Below the pieces are notes generated by a model. That model was not told the DNA's origin, did not search any database, and worked only from the letters and a program-made list of their open reading frames with translations. Below are positions 44,007 to 53,757 of a stretch of DNA of 64,000 nucleotides, piece after piece. This DNA comes from Pseudonocardia autotrophica (lineage in GTDB: Bacteria; Actinomycetota; Actinomycetes; Mycobacteriales; Pseudonocardiaceae): contig NZ_AP018920.1 in NCBI RefSeq assembly GCF_003945385.1, forward strand, positions 6,200,001 to 6,264,000, written 5' to 3'. How positions within the stretch are numbered: position 1 is the first letter of the stretch; each line of letters starts with the position of its first letter. Made by a program: the position numbers and the translations under genes.

Positions 44007-47000
44007 TCAGTTGACGACGTCGTCGACGGTCATCGACTCCGAGCCGGGGCGGCTGGACAGGTTGATGCCCAGGTTCGCCGCTGCGCGCTCGAGGTCTTCG
44101 TCGTCGGCGTCCCGCATCTCGATCGCCGCTCCGTCGCTGGAGAGCACCTCGACGTTCAGGCAGAGCGACTGAAGTTCCTTCAGCAGCACCTTGAACGACT
44201 CGGGGATCCCCGGCTCCGGGATGTTCTCGCCCTTGACGATCGCCTCGTAGACCTTGACCCGGCCCACCACGTCGTCGGACTTGATCGTCAGCAGCTCCTG
44301 CAGGGTGTATGCGGCGCCGTACGCCTGCATCGCCCAGCACTCCATCTCACCGAAGCGCTGGCCACCGAACTGCGCCTTACCGCCCAGCGGCTGCTGGGTG
44401 ATCATCGAGTACGGCCCGGTCGACCGGGCGTGGATCTTGTCGTCCACCAGGTGGGCCAGCTTCAGGATGTACATGTAGCCGACCGCGACCGGGAACGGGT
44501 ACGGCTCACCGGAGCGCCCGTCCAGCAGGTTCGCCTTGCCGTCCGAACCGACCATCCGCTCACCGTCCCGGTTGGGCAGCGTGCTGCCCAGCAGGCCGGT
44601 GATCTCGTTCTCGCGGGCACCGTCGAAGACCGGGGTCGCGGTCTTCGTGTCGGCCGGCACCGAGTACAGCTCCTCCGGCATCCGGGAAGCCCACTCGGGC
44701 GTGCCGTCGATCTCCCAGCCGGTCTTGGCGATCCACCCGAGGTGGGTCTCCAGGATCTGGCCGATGTTCATCCGTCGCGGGACACCGTGCGTGTTCAGGA
44801 TGATGTCGAGCGGCGTGCCGTCCTCGAGGAACGGCATGTCCTCCACCGGGAGGATCTTGCCGATGACGCCCTTGTTGCCGTGCCGGCCGGCGAGCTTGTC
44901 ACCGTCGGAGATCTTGCGCTTCTGGGCCACGTAGACGCGGACCAGCTCGTTCACGCCGGGGGCCAGCTCGTCGTCGTCGTCGCGGGAGAAGACCCGGATG
45001 CCGATGACCTTGCCGTTCTCACCGTGCGGAACCTTCAGCGAGGTGTCGCGCACCTCGCGCGCCTTCTCACCGAAGATCGCGCGCAGCAGCCGCTCCTCCG
45101 GGGTCAGCTCGGTCTCGCCCTTCGGCGTCACCTTGCCGACCAGGATGTCGCCGGGCTGGACCTCGGCACCGATCCGGATGATGCCGCGCTCGTCGAGGTC
45201 GGCGAGCACGTCCTCGGAGACGTTCGGGATGTCCCGGGTGATCTCCTCGGCGCCCAGCTTGGTGTCCCGGGCGTCGACCTCGTGCTCCTCGATGTGGATC
45301 GACGTCAGCACGTCGTCCTGCACCAGGCGCTGCGAGAGGATGATCGCGTCCTCGTAGTTGTGGCCCTCCCACGGCATGATCCCGACCAGCAGGTTCTTGC
45401 CGAGCGCCATCTCGCCGTTCTCGGTGCACGGCCCGTCGGCGAGCACCTGGCCCACCTCGACCCGGGCGCCCTCGTCGACGATCGGCTTCTGGTTGTTGCA
45501 GGTGCCCTGGTTCGACCGGCGGAACTTGTTGAGGCGGTAGGTCTCGCGCTGCCCCTCGTCGTCCATCACGGTGATGTAGTCGGCGCACAGCTCCTCGACC
45601 ACACCGGCCTGCCGGGCGACGACCACGTCGCCGGCGTCGACCGCGGCGCGCAGCTCCATGCCCGTGCCGACCAGCGGCGACTCCGAGCGGAGCAGCGGCA
45701 CCGACTGACGCTGCATGTTCGCACCCATCAGGGCGCGGTTCGCGTCGTCGTGCTCGAGGAACGGGATCATCGCGGTCGCGACCGACACCATCTGGCGCGG
45801 CGAGACGTCGATGTAGTCGACGCCGGCGGGCGAGATCAGGTCGACCTCGCCGCCCTTGCGGCGGACCAGCACCCGGTCCTCGGCGAACGAACCGTCCTCG
45901 TTGAGCCGGGCGTTGGCCTGGGCGACGACGAAGCGGTCCTCCTCGTCGGCCGTCAGGTAGTCGATCTGGGTCGTGACGACACCCTCGACGACCTTGCGGT
46001 ACGGGGTCTCGATGAACCCGAACGGGTTGACCCGCGCGAACGAGGACAGCGACCCGATCAGGCCGATGTTCGGGCCCTCCGGGGTCTCGATCGGGCACAT
46101 CCGGCCGTAGTGCGACGGGTGGACGTCGCGGACCTCCATGCCGGCACGCTCACGGGACAGACCACCCGGGCCGAGCGCCGACAGGCGGCGCTTGTGGGTC
46201 AGGCCCGCGAGCGGGTTGTGCTGGTCCATGAACTGCGACAGCTGCGAGGTGCCGAAGAACTCCCGGATCGCGGCCGTGATCGGCCGGGTGTTGATCAGGG
46301 TCTGCGGGGTGATCGCCTCGACGTCCTGCGTGGTCATCCGCTCACGGACGACGCGCTCGGTCCGGGAGAGCCCGACCCGCACCTGGTTCTGGATCAGCTC
46401 GCCGACGGTGCGCAGGCGCCGGTTGCCGAAGTGGTCGATGTCGTCGGTCTCGACCGGGATCTCGTTGCCGTTGATCGTCATCGAGGTCTCGCCGGCGTGC
46501 AGCCGGACGAGGTACTCGATGGTCGTGGCGACGTCTTCCTCGGTCAGCGTGCCGATCGACTTGTCGATGCCGACGCCGAGCTTCTTGTTGGCCTTGTACC
46601 GCCCGACCTTGGCCATGTCGTAGCGCTTGTCCTTGAAGAACAGGTTCTCCAGCAGCGCCTGCGCCGACTCGCGGGTCGGCGGCTCGCCGGGGCGCAGCTT
46701 GCGGTAGATGTCGAGCAGCGCCTCGTCCTGACCCGCGGTGTTGTCCTTCTCCAGCGTGGTCATGATCGTCTCGGAGAACCCGAAGCGCTCGCCGATCTGC
46801 TCGGCGCTCCAGCCCAGCGCCTTGAGCAGCACGGTGACCGGCTGGCGGCGCTTGCGGTCGATCCGGACGCCGACGGTGTCCCGCTTGTCGACGTCGAACT
46901 CCAGCCACGCACCCCGGCTCGGGATGATCTTGACGGAGTAGACGTCCTTCTCGGTCGTCTTGTCGATCGCGTGGTCGAAGTAGACACCGGGCGACCGGAC

Positions 47001-47504
47001 GAGCTGGGACACCACGACACGCTCGGTGCCGTTGATGATGAAGGTGCCCTTGTCGGTCATCACCGGGAACTCGCCCATGAAGACCGTCTGGGACTTGATC
47101 TCACCGGTGGTGTTGTTGGTGAACTCCGCCGTGACGAACAGCGGGGCACCGTAGGTCATGTCCTTGTCCCGGCACTCCTCGACGGAGGCCTTGACCTCGT
47201 CGAAGCGCGGGTCGGAGAAGGACAGCGACATCGACCCGGAGAAGTCCTCGATCGGGGAGATCTCGGTGAGGATCTCCTCGAGACCACTCACCGGAAGCTC
47301 GTCACCGGCCTCGATCCGGCGCTGGAACCAGGCCTCGCTGCCCACCAGCCATTCGTAGGACTGGATCTGCAGGTCGAGCAGATCCGGGACCTCCAGCGGC
47401 TCGGCGATCTTCGCGAAGGTGACCCGGGTGGGTGCGCCGGGGTAGTTCGGGTTCGCCGTGGCGGAGAGGGTCGAGGTGGTCGCGGCGGCGCGGGAGACAG
47501 CCAA
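44007..47504 (-). CDS. rpoB: RNA polymerase beta subunit
   Basis: 1165-residue beta subunit. The TTG start at 47504 has GGAAGGA 7 nt upstream. The rifampicin pocket reads [20 protein letters not shown] then [10 protein letters not shown]: the main resistance positions (Asp, His, Ser) are wild type, but the residue after DQ is His where mycobacteria and E. coli have Asn. The C-terminal clamp region ([29 protein letters not shown]) is complete. Confidence 0.98.
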   Translation of the reverse strand: MAVSRAAATTSTLSATANPNYPGAPTRVTFAKIAEPLEVPDLLDLQIQSYEWLVGSEAWFQRRIEAGDELPVSGLEEILTEISPIEDFSGSMSLSFSDPRFDEVKASVEECRDKDMTYGAPLFVTAEFTNNTTGEIKSQTVFMGEFPVMTDKGTFIINGTERVVVSQLVRSPGVYFDHAIDKTTEKDVYSVKIIPSRGAWLEFDVDKRDTVGVRIDRKRRQPVTVLLKALGWSAEQIGERFGFSETIMTTLEKDNTAGQDEALLDIYRKLRPGEPPTRESAQALLENLFFKDKRYDMAKVGRYKANKKLGVGIDKSIGTLTEEDVATTIEYLVRLHAGETSMTINGNEIPVETDDIDHFGNRRLRTVGELIQNQVRVGLSRTERVVRERMTTQDVEAITPQTLINTRPITAAIREFFGTSQLSQFMDQHNPLAGLTHKRRLSALGPGGLSRERAGMEVRDVHPSHYGRMCPIETPEGPNIGLIGSLSSFARVNPFGFIETPYRKVVEGVVTTQIDYLTADEEDRFVVAQANARLNEDGSFAEDRVLVRRKGGEVDLISPAGVDYIDVSPRQMVSVATAMIPFLEHDDANRALMGANMQRQSVPLLRSESPLVGTGMELRAAVDAGDVVVARQAGVVEELCADYITVMDDEGQRETYRLNKFRRSNQGTCNNQKPIVDEGARVEVGQVLADGPCTENGEMALGKNLLVGIMPWEGHNYEDAIILSQRLVQDDVLTSIHIEEHEVDARDTKLGAEEITRDIPNVSEDVLADLDERGIIRIGAEVQPGDILVGKVTPKGETELTPEERLLRAIFGEKAREVRDTSLKVPHGENGKVIGIRVFSRDDDDELAPGVNELVRVYVAQKRKISDGDKLAGRHGNKGVIGKILPVEDMPFLEDGTPLDIILNTHGVPRRMNIGQILETHLGWIAKTGWEIDGTPEWASRMPEELYSVPADTKTATPVFDGARENEITGLLGSTLPNRDGERMVGSDGKANLLDGRSGEPYPFPVAVGYMYILKLAHLVDDKIHARSTGPYSMITQQPLGGKAQFGGQRFGEMECWAMQAYGAAYTLQELLTIKSDDVVGRVKVYEAIVKGENIPEPGIPESFKVLLKELQSLCLNVEVLSSDGAAIEMRDADDEDLERAAANLGINLSSRPGSESMTVDDVVN

Positions 47505-48006
47505 GATGCGTCCTTCCGAGAACTGCGCTTCTCGTCTGGCGTACGCCGGTGGCGAGCGCTACCGTCTCCCTCGATCCGATCGGGTCTCCCCCGGATCCAG
47601 GTGTCGGCAGCCGGCCCACGTCGCACGCCGTCTGTTGTCTAGGCACTGCCGAGCGCGGTTCGACCCAACACGCGCTCCGCCGGACCCTCTCCGGCGGTCG
47701 GCCTGGCAGAACCAGTCCCGGCCCGGATACTTCCCGGTAGCAAGCGCGCAGAGCCTGGCCGCAGGCAGCGCAAAGAATGACTATAGCTGCTCAGAACGCA
47801 GCTGTCGAGACAGGTCACCGATTCCAGCATTCAGGCAACCACCGCGACCCAAGAGTGACCTGCCCGGCGCACCGAGTCAAGTCCCGATCCGTCGATGAGC
47901 GGTCGGATGCCCGGGACGACCGGTAGTCACCTAGCCCGTTCCGGGCAATTTACATGATCGTCGCCACTCTCCGGCCGCCCACCGGGCCAGCGGCCACCGG
48001 AACGAC
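47505..48006 (-). promoter_or_regulatory. Gene-free rpoB leader and upstream region
   Basis: No coding content is seen. The best promoter is at 47780-47808, giving an rpoB leader of about 270 nt. An AT-rich island at 47946-47956 (minus-strand TAAATT) may mark a second promoter. A T-loop-like GGTTCGACCC at 47657 does not belong to a tRNA. Confidence 0.45.
47780..47808 (-). promoter_or_regulatory. Promoter of rpoBC
   Basis: Minus-strand TCGACA (47803-47808), a 17-nt spacer and TATAGT (47780-47785), close to the vegetative sigma consensus and one of the best-matching promoters in the window. Transcription should start near 47773. Confidence 0.65.
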
Positions 48007-48041
48007 GACGGGGCGGGACCCGGTCCGGGTCCCGCCCCGTC
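48007..48041 (-). terminator. Terminator after rplL
   Basis: Perfect 17-bp complementary arms (48007-48023 with 48025-48041), folding as a stem of about 15 bp with a small loop. It is the strongest hairpin in the window, 42 nt past the rplL stop. Confidence 0.8.
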
Positions 48042-48082
48042 GGGCGAGTGGGCGTGCGAGGCACGCCCGGCTCAGCGTGAGG

Positions 48083-48472
48083 TCACTTGAGGGAGACCTT
48101 CGCGCCGGCCTCCTCGAGCTTGGCCTTGGCAGCCTCGGCGGCGTCCTTGCCCACGGCCTCCAGCAGCGACTTCGGGGCGGACTCGACGAGGTCCTTGGCC
48201 TCCTTCAGGCCCAGCCCGGAGACGACCTCGCGGACGACCTTGATGACCTGGATCTTCTTGTCACCGGCGCTCTCGAGGACGACGTCGAACTCGTCCTTCT
48301 CCTCCTCGACCGGAGCAGCGGCACCGCCGGCCGGGCCCGCGGCCGCGACGGCGACCGGAGCGGCGGCGGTGACGTCGAAGGTCTCCTCGAACTTCTTCAC
48401 GAAGTCCGAAAGCTCGATGAGGGTGAGCTCCTTGAAGGCGTCGAGCAGCTCGTCGGTGGACAGCTTCGCCAT
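48083..48472 (-). CDS. rplL: Ribosomal protein L7/L12
   Basis: Stalk protein recruiting translation GTPases, 129 residues. N-terminal dimerisation helix ([29 protein letters not shown]), Ala/Pro hinge, C-terminal domain ([29 protein letters not shown]). 41 bp after rplJ. Confidence 0.98.
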   Translation of the reverse strand: MAKLSTDELLDAFKELTLIELSDFVKKFEETFDVTAAAPVAVAAAGPAGGAAAPVEEEKDEFDVVLESAGDKKIQVIKVVREVVSGLGLKEAKDLVESAPKSLLEAVGKDAAEAAKAKLEEAGAKVSLK

Positions 48473-48513
48473 GATGGCGTCCTTTCTCTACAGCAGACAG
48501 GGGGTGGTGGAGA

Positions 48514-49074
48514 TCAGCTCTCGGCGGAGTCGCCGTCGGCCGCGGCCGGGGCGGGCTCGCCCTCGGCCTTCTTGTCGGCCAGCGCCTGCCCGAGCCGGGC
48601 GACCTGGGAGGCCGGCTGGCTGAACAGCGTCGCGGCCTTCGACAGGTTGGCCTTCATCGCGCCGGCGAGCTTGCCGAGCAGCACCTCGCGGGACTCGAGG
48701 TCCGCGAGCTGCTCCACCTCGGCGACGGACAGGGCGCGCCCGTCCATGTACCCGCCCTTGATGGACAGGCCCGGGTTGTCCTTGGCGAAGGTCTTGATCG
48801 CCTTGGCTGCGTCGACCGGCTCGCCCTGGACGAACGCGATCGCGGTCGGCCCGGCGAGCAGGTCGTCAAGACCCTGCACCCCGGCGTCCGCTGCCGCGCG
48901 CTTGACGAGGGTGTTCTTCGCGACGCGGAAGTTCGCGCTCGCACCCAGGTCCCGGCGCAGCTGGGTCAGCTTGGCGACGCTGAGCCCGCGGTACTCGGTG
49001 ACGACCGACGCGGATGACTCGCGGAACCGGTTGGCGATCTCGTCGACCGCCGCGACCTTGTCAGGTCGTGCCAT
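48514..49074 (-). CDS. rplJ: Ribosomal protein L10
   Basis: Stalk base protein anchoring L7/L12, 186 residues. [28 protein letters not shown] and [11 protein letters not shown] are typical; a 20-residue Ala/Glu tail ends the protein. It is preceded by a structured leader, consistent with autoregulation by the L10-L12 complex. Confidence 0.98.
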   Translation of the reverse strand: MARPDKVAAVDEIANRFRESSASVVTEYRGLSVAKLTQLRRDLGASANFRVAKNTLVKRAAADAGVQGLDDLLAGPTAIAFVQGEPVDAAKAIKTFAKDNPGLSIKGGYMDGRALSVAEVEQLADLESREVLLGKLAGAMKANLSKAATLFSQPASQVARLGQALADKKAEGEPAPAAADGDSAES

Positions 49075-49311
49075 GGCTGCCCTCCTCTCGGGTGGTTGGT
49101 CCTCGTGCTCTTGCGGTGTGCCACCGCACGGACCCCGAGAGACGACGAACGCCCCGTGCGCAGGGCACGGGGCGTGGAAGTTCGTGCGGGCGCTCGGCGC
49201 CCGGCATCGCCTCGTCCTCCTGCGCGGGTCGCCCGGTGCTCCGGGACCTTCGTGCTCCCGGACGAGTCCGGAAGCAGACCTGCGGTCTTCGGTGGATCGC
49301 GGACAACCCTA
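49075..49311 (-). ncRNA. L10 leader RNA of rplJL, with a candidate -10
   Basis: The region ahead of rplJ holds nested hairpins, including a perfect 10-bp stem at 49150-49174 (5-nt loop) and a 7-bp GC stem around 49188-49204. TAGGGT at 49306-49311 (minus strand) could be the -10. Position and structure match the known class of L10 leaders through which L10 controls its own operon; the class assignment is not computed. Confidence 0.55.
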
Positions 49312-49320
49312 CGCCCGCGG

Positions 49321-49349
49321 CCCGCACCCCCGTGCACCGGGGGTGCGGG
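49321..49349 (-). terminator. Terminator after the last mce-associated gene
   Basis: Perfect 11-bp stem (49321-49331 with 49339-49349) and a 7-nt loop, 5 nt after the stop of the downstream Mce-associated gene. It separates the mce operon from rplJL. Confidence 0.75.
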
Positions 49350-49354
49350 AGGGC

Positions 49355-50305
49355 TCAGGCCGGGGTCATCGCGGAGATCTTCCACCGGCCGTCGACGAAC
49401 TGGGCATCGACCCGCAGCCGGGCCGCCGCGGCACCCTCCTGCGGCACGCCCGCGTCGTCCTCGCGGCGGATGACCTGGTTGACGAAGACGTACACCGAGG
49501 CGTCGGTCCCGTCGATCCGGGCGACCGCGGACTTCGGGATCGTCGCGGTGACGACCGCGTTCTGCTGCGGGGCCAGCTCCCGGACGCTGCCGAAGATCCG
49601 GTCGAACTCGGGCGCGAACTCCGGCGTGATGACGGCGCGGGCGTCGTCCTCGGCCTGCTGCAGTCGCGCGTGGTCGAACGAGTAGACCTTGGTGACGGCC
49701 TCTCCGACCTGCTCGCTCACCTGGGCGGTGGCGCCGACGTCGGTGAGCGCCGCGTTCGCGGCCGAGCCGGTGAACGCGGTCCGGTACCAGGAGATGCCGA
49801 AGAACACCGCCGCCGCGGTGAGCAGCACGGTGACGGCCAGCAGTGCCGCCGCGCCCCGGGTGCTCACCGGGGCGGCGAGCAGCGCCGGACGCCGCCGCGC
49901 GGTGCCGTCGGTGCCGGGGTCCGCCGCGCCATCGGGTTCGGGTTCGGGGTCGTGCGCCGAGCCGGGGTCGTGCCTTGCGTCGCGCTCGTGCGCTGCGGCG
50001 GTGTCGTGCTCGGCGGCGGTGTCGTGCTCGGCGGCGGTGTCGGCGTGCGCTGCGTCCGGGCCGGGGCGGCCGGCGGCTGCCGCACGGGCGCCGGCGGCCG
50101 GCGCACCGGCAGCGAGGCTGCCGTCGGTGCTGTCGGTGCCGTCGGGGCCGTCGGGGCCGTCGGGGCCGTCGGGGCTCTCGTCGAGCGGGCGACCGCCTGT
50201 CTCGTCGTGCTCGTCGTGCTCGGTTCCGGTGCGGGCCGTGCGCGGCCGTCCGGCTACCTGCGGCCTGCGAATGCCACCCGCTGGGCGGCGACGGGGGGTG
50301 GACAT
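49355..50305 (-). CDS. Mce-associated membrane protein with a repeat-rich N-terminus
   Basis: Mas-type protein found at the end of mce operons, thought to stabilise the transporter. 316 residues: a long low-complexity cytoplasmic N-terminus (DGPDGPDGPDG and AAEHDTAAEHDTAA repeats, about 1-145), one membrane helix (about 150-172), and a periplasmic domain ending in LRVDAQFVDGRWKISAMTPA, the family C-terminus. The DNA repeats behind it are 9 and 18 bp long and look slippage-prone. Last gene of the mce operon, 94 bp after its paralogue. Confidence 0.82.
   Translation of the reverse strand: MSTPRRRPAGGIRRPQVAGRPRTARTGTEHDEHDETGGRPLDESPDGPDGPDGPDGTDSTDGSLAAGAPAAGARAAAAGRPGPDAAHADTAAEHDTAAEHDTAAAHERDARHDPGSAHDPEPEPDGAADPGTDGTARRRPALLAAPVSTRGAAALLAVTVLLTAAAVFFGISWYRTAFTGSAANAALTDVGATAQVSEQVGEAVTKVYSFDHARLQQAEDDARAVITPEFAPEFDRIFGSVRELAPQQNAVVTATIPKSAVARIDGTDASVYVFVNQVIRREDDAGVPQEGAAAARLRVDAQFVDGRWKISAMTPA
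49995..50045. repeat. 18-bp tandem repeat in the Mce-associated gene
   Basis: GCGGCGGTGTCGTGCTCG occurs at 49995-50012 and 50013-50030, followed by a partial third copy. It encodes the AAEHDT repeats and preserves the frame. Confidence 0.8.
50141..50176. repeat. 9-bp tandem repeat in the Mce-associated gene
   Basis: GTCGGGGCC is repeated four times (last copy with one change), encoding DGP units. The unit length is a multiple of three, so copy-number changes keep the frame. Confidence 0.85.
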
Positions 50306-50399
50306 GCGGTGACCTCCTGGGGTGGTCGACCTGGTAGCGGGGCGGCCGTACGGGCCGCCGGTGGGTGGACGCTCGGGGACGCGCGCCGGGCCGGCGCGA

Positions 50400-50966
50400 T
50401 CAGCCGCCCGCGCCGGGCGTCATGAGCGGTTCCAGGGCGTCGACCTTCCAGCCGTCGTCGGTCCGGAACATGCCGAGCTCGATCCGCTGGCGGGTGACCG
50501 CGGGCTCGCCGCCCTCGGCGGTGACGGTCACGTCGACGCCGGCGAGCACCCGCGCGGTGCCGGCCCGGGCGTCGACCTCGGTGACGGCGGCGTCGGTGAC
50601 CTCGGCGGAGGTGGTGCGGCCTTGCTCGGTCACCAGCTGGGCGTACGCGTCGCGGTTCTGCACGAACTCGTCGCGTACCGAGCCCGCCGACGACTGGATC
50701 CACAGGTCCAGCCCGCGCTGGGGATCGGCGTGGTCGAGGGTGTTGAGGTTGACGACGGCCTGCCGGGCGTCGCGCAGCGCCTCGTCCCGGGCCTGCGCGA
50801 CCTCGACCGAGTCGCTGTTCAGGGCGAACAGCCAGAGCGCGCCGAGCACCAGCGCCGCGACCGCCGCGAGCACCGCTGCGATCGGCAGCACCCGGGCCCA
50901 GCGGCCGGGCCCGGAGCGCCCCGGATCGGCATCGGCGGGTGGACGGTCGTCGAGTTCGGTGGTCAT
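50400..50966 (-). CDS. Mce-associated membrane protein
   Basis: 188-residue Mas-type protein: a short polar N-terminus, one membrane helix (about residues 26-48, VLPIAAVLAAVAALVLGALWLFAL), then a periplasmic SnoaL-like domain with RDEALRDARQAVVNLNTLDH and the closing RTDDGWKVDALEPL. The ATG at 50966 has GGAGGA upstream and is preferred to the longer reading from 50999. 187 bp downstream of mceF and paralogous to the next gene. Confidence 0.82.
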   Translation of the reverse strand: MTTELDDRPPADADPGRSGPGRWARVLPIAAVLAAVAALVLGALWLFALNSDSVEVAQARDEALRDARQAVVNLNTLDHADPQRGLDLWIQSSAGSVRDEFVQNRDAYAQLVTEQGRTTSAEVTDAAVTEVDARAGTARVLAGVDVTVTAEGGEPAVTRQRIELGMFRTDDGWKVDALEPLMTPGAGG

Positions 50967-51153
50967 GGGGAGCGTTCCTCCTCCCGGCTGCGGGGGCACA
51001 GCCGCTCGGTGGTCGCGCCGGAGGGCGACCGGTGAACCGGCCGTGGGGCGGACCGTCCGGGTGGACGGTCACGGCTCCCGCGGTCGTCGTGCCGGTCGCG
51101 TCCCGTGCGGGACACGACCGCGGTGCTGCCTGCGCGCTCGTGGCTCACGCCGC

Positions 51154-52449
51154 TCAACCACCCAGCAGGATCTGGGCGGCGTCGGAGACCAGATCGGGGC
51201 CACTGGTCCGGCGGACCGCGTCGTCGCCGAGCGAACCGGCGTTCGGCCGGGGCGCGGGCCCGACGTCGCGGGGCCGGTCCACCGGTCCCCCGCCGAAGCT
51301 CGGGTGCCCGGAGTTACCGGAGTAGTCCTGCACCGCCAGTGGCTCCGGCCTGGGCACATTCTGCATCCCGCGGACCGAGGTGGGGCTGCCGGGGGGCTCG
51401 GCGCAGCGGGCCTCCTCGTTGACCGGTGTCTCGCTCACGTCGAGCCCGCCGCGGTTGGCCGTCCCCTGGTAGCCGCGGGTGCACACCGGCGGGTCGAACA
51501 GGTTCACGACCAGGCCGAGATGGGCCGTCCCGTCGCCGGGCACGACCTTCGGCGCGATGGCGACCAGTCCGGGATAGGTCACCAGGATCTGGCGCAGCCC
51601 GGCCTGCCGGGGCTCGAGCAGCTCGGCGACGGTCCGCAGGTTCGCGACCGACTCGCCCAGCCCCGGTCCGCTCTCCCGGATCAGCGCGCTGAGCTGTTCA
51701 CCGGTCCGCGGTCCGTCGTCGATGATCCGGCGGAGATCCGGGTCGGACTCCCGGAGCTGCTCGGTGATCTCCCGCAGGCCGCCGGCGAACTCGCGGAACT
51801 GCGGCGCGATCTCGTTCTGGGTGGTCAGCACCGGCCGGGCGTCCCGGATCAGCGCGGTCGTCTGCGGCAGCGCATCGGTCGCGGCCCTGGTGAACTCGCC
51901 GGAGGTGTCGAGAAGCTGCTGCAGCGGCTGCGCGGTGTCCTGGAAGCCCTGGCCGAGCTCGGCGACCACGGTGCGCAGCGAGTCCTGCGGCACGGTGGAG
52001 ACGAGCTGGTCCAGCTCGGTGAGGAAGGTGTTGATCTCGATCGGGGTGCGGGTCCGCTCCTGCGGAATGACGGTGCCTGCGGCGAGGAGCTCGCCGCCGT
52101 CCGCGACCGGCTGCAGGTCGACGAACTGCTCGCCGATCGGCGAGAGGTTCCCGACCACGGCGGTGGCGTCGGCCGGGATCTCCGGCGCGCCGTTGTCGAT
52201 GTCGAGCTGGACGTCGACACCGGCGTCGGAGAGCGTCAGCGGGCCGACCCGGCCGACCGTCACGCCCCGGTAGGTGACGTTGGCGCCGCTGAAGATCCCG
52301 CCGGATTCCGCGAGCTGCACGGTGACCGGGTAGGTCGTCGCGCCGAAGATCCGGTCCAGCCCGGCGTAGCGGAAACCGGCGTAGCCGACCCCGACGATCG
52401 TGACGATCGCCAGCGCGACCAGCTGCCAGCGGACGGTCCTGGTGATCAC
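51154..52449 (-). CDS. mceF: MceF, Mce-family lipid transport protein
   Basis: Last of six MCE proteins that form the periplasmic substrate channel. 431 residues: N-terminal membrane helix (RWQLVALAIVTIVGVGYAGF), MCE domain (about 38-115, YPVTVQLAESGGIFSGANVTYRGVTVGRV), a long helical region, and a Pro/Gly-rich tail after the CTRGYQGTA motif. The GTG start overlaps the mceE stop by 4 nt, with its GGAGGTG Shine-Dalgarno inside the last codons of mceE. Confidence 0.88.
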   Translation of the reverse strand: MITRTVRWQLVALAIVTIVGVGYAGFRYAGLDRIFGATTYPVTVQLAESGGIFSGANVTYRGVTVGRVGPLTLSDAGVDVQLDIDNGAPEIPADATAVVGNLSPIGEQFVDLQPVADGGELLAAGTVIPQERTRTPIEINTFLTELDQLVSTVPQDSLRTVVAELGQGFQDTAQPLQQLLDTSGEFTRAATDALPQTTALIRDARPVLTTQNEIAPQFREFAGGLREITEQLRESDPDLRRIIDDGPRTGEQLSALIRESGPGLGESVANLRTVAELLEPRQAGLRQILVTYPGLVAIAPKVVPGDGTAHLGLVVNLFDPPVCTRGYQGTANRGGLDVSETPVNEEARCAEPPGSPTSVRGMQNVPRPEPLAVQDYSGNSGHPSFGGGPVDRPRDVGPAPRPNAGSLGDDAVRRTSGPDLVSDAAQILLGG

Positions 52450-53757
52450 GATCCACCTCCGAAGAGCCCGCCGAGCAGGCCGCCGCGGCTCGACTCGGGA
52501 GCCGGTGTCGGGGTCGGGGACGGCGGCTGGGTCGAGCCGGGCGGTGCCGGCGTCGCGGCCCCGTCCTCCGGGGCGGGAGCCGGTGCCGGCTGCTCCGGCC
52601 CGAGCAGCGGCAGCTGCGGCACTCCGGGCACCGGCGGGGCGACCGGGGCCTCGCCGCCGAGCAGCGGGGTGAGCAGCTGCGCGGTCGGCGGGAGCTGGGC
52701 CAGCTGGGCCGGGTCCAGCGGCAGCCCGGACTGGCGGGTGTTCAGGATGTTGCGCAGCACCGATCCCAGGTCGAGATCGAGCTTCACGTACAGGTTCGCG
52801 TAGTCACCCGCGACGGCGTCGGTCGCCGCGTCCGTGAACGGGATCGTGAGCAGGAGTTCCAGCGAGTTCGGCAGGTCCTGCCCGGAGTCGGCCAGGTTGC
52901 GCAGGATCGGCCGCAGCGCCTCCAGATCGGCGATGAGGTCGTCGCGGGAGCGGTTGACCACGTCGGTCGCGACCCCGGAGAGCCGGTCGAGCGCCTGCAG
53001 CATGCCGACCAGCTGGGCCCGCTGGGCCTCCAGCTCGCGCAGGCCGGGGCTGATGTCGTTGAGCGCGGTGCGGATCTGTCCGCGCCGGTCGGCCAGCGTC
53101 GCGGACAGCCGGTTCACGCTGTCCAGGGCGCGGTTGATGTCGTCCTTGCTGTCGTCGAGCGAGCCGACCAGCTGGTCCAGGTTGCCCAGCAGCGCGCGGA
53201 CCTCGGGCTCCCGGCCGGGACAGTGCGTTGTTCAGCTCGGTGGCGATCGTCCGGATCTGCGCGACGCCGCCGCCGTTGAGCAGCATCGAGAGCGCGCCCA
53301 GCACCTCCTCCACCTCGGCGGCCCGGCTGGTGTTCGCCAGCGCGATCTCCCCGCTCCGGGCGAGGTCACCCTGCGCGGGGCCGGCCGGGGAGGCGAGCTC
53401 GACGAACTTCTCGCCGAGCAGCGAGGTCGTGCGCACCCGGGCGGTGGCGTTCGCCGGCAGCCGCACGTCGCCGTTCACCTGGACGGTGACCACGGCGTTC
53501 CAGCGCTCCGGCTCGACCGAGACCGACTCGACCGCGCCGACCGGCACGTCGCCGACCCGCACGATCGACTGCGGCACCAGGTCGACGACGTCCGGGAACT
53601 CGATGCGCACCGGGTAGGGGTCGTCGCCGAGGTTCGCGCCGCCGGGCAGCGGGACCCCGCGGAGCCCGCCGTTGATCACTCCGCAGCCGCTCGCGGCGAC
53701 CGCGGCCACGGTCAGCAGCGCGGCCACCCGGCCGATCCGGCCGGTCCTGCCGATCAC
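52446..53757 (-). pseudogene. mceE: MceE lipoprotein, broken by a one-base frameshift
   Basis: The first part (53757 to about 53220) reads MIGRTGRIGRVAALLTVAAV with lipobox ASGC, then an MCE domain and SMLLNGGGVAQIRTIATELNNALS. After that the frame goes wrong. MceE-like sequence resumes in another frame (EPEVRALLGNLDQLVGSLDD, then VNRLSATLADRRGQIRTALNDISPGLREL) and runs to a normal stop at 52446. The shift is explained by one extra base in the GGG at 53217-53219. A GTG at 53117 could restart translation. It may be a sequencing error, a recent mutation or recoding. MceE is the usual lipoprotein of mce operons. Confidence 0.85.

Noticed and set aside
47650..47670. GGTTCGACCC, resembling a tRNA T-loop
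   Set aside because: The flanks do not pair to form a T-stem and no acceptor, D or anticodon arm is present.
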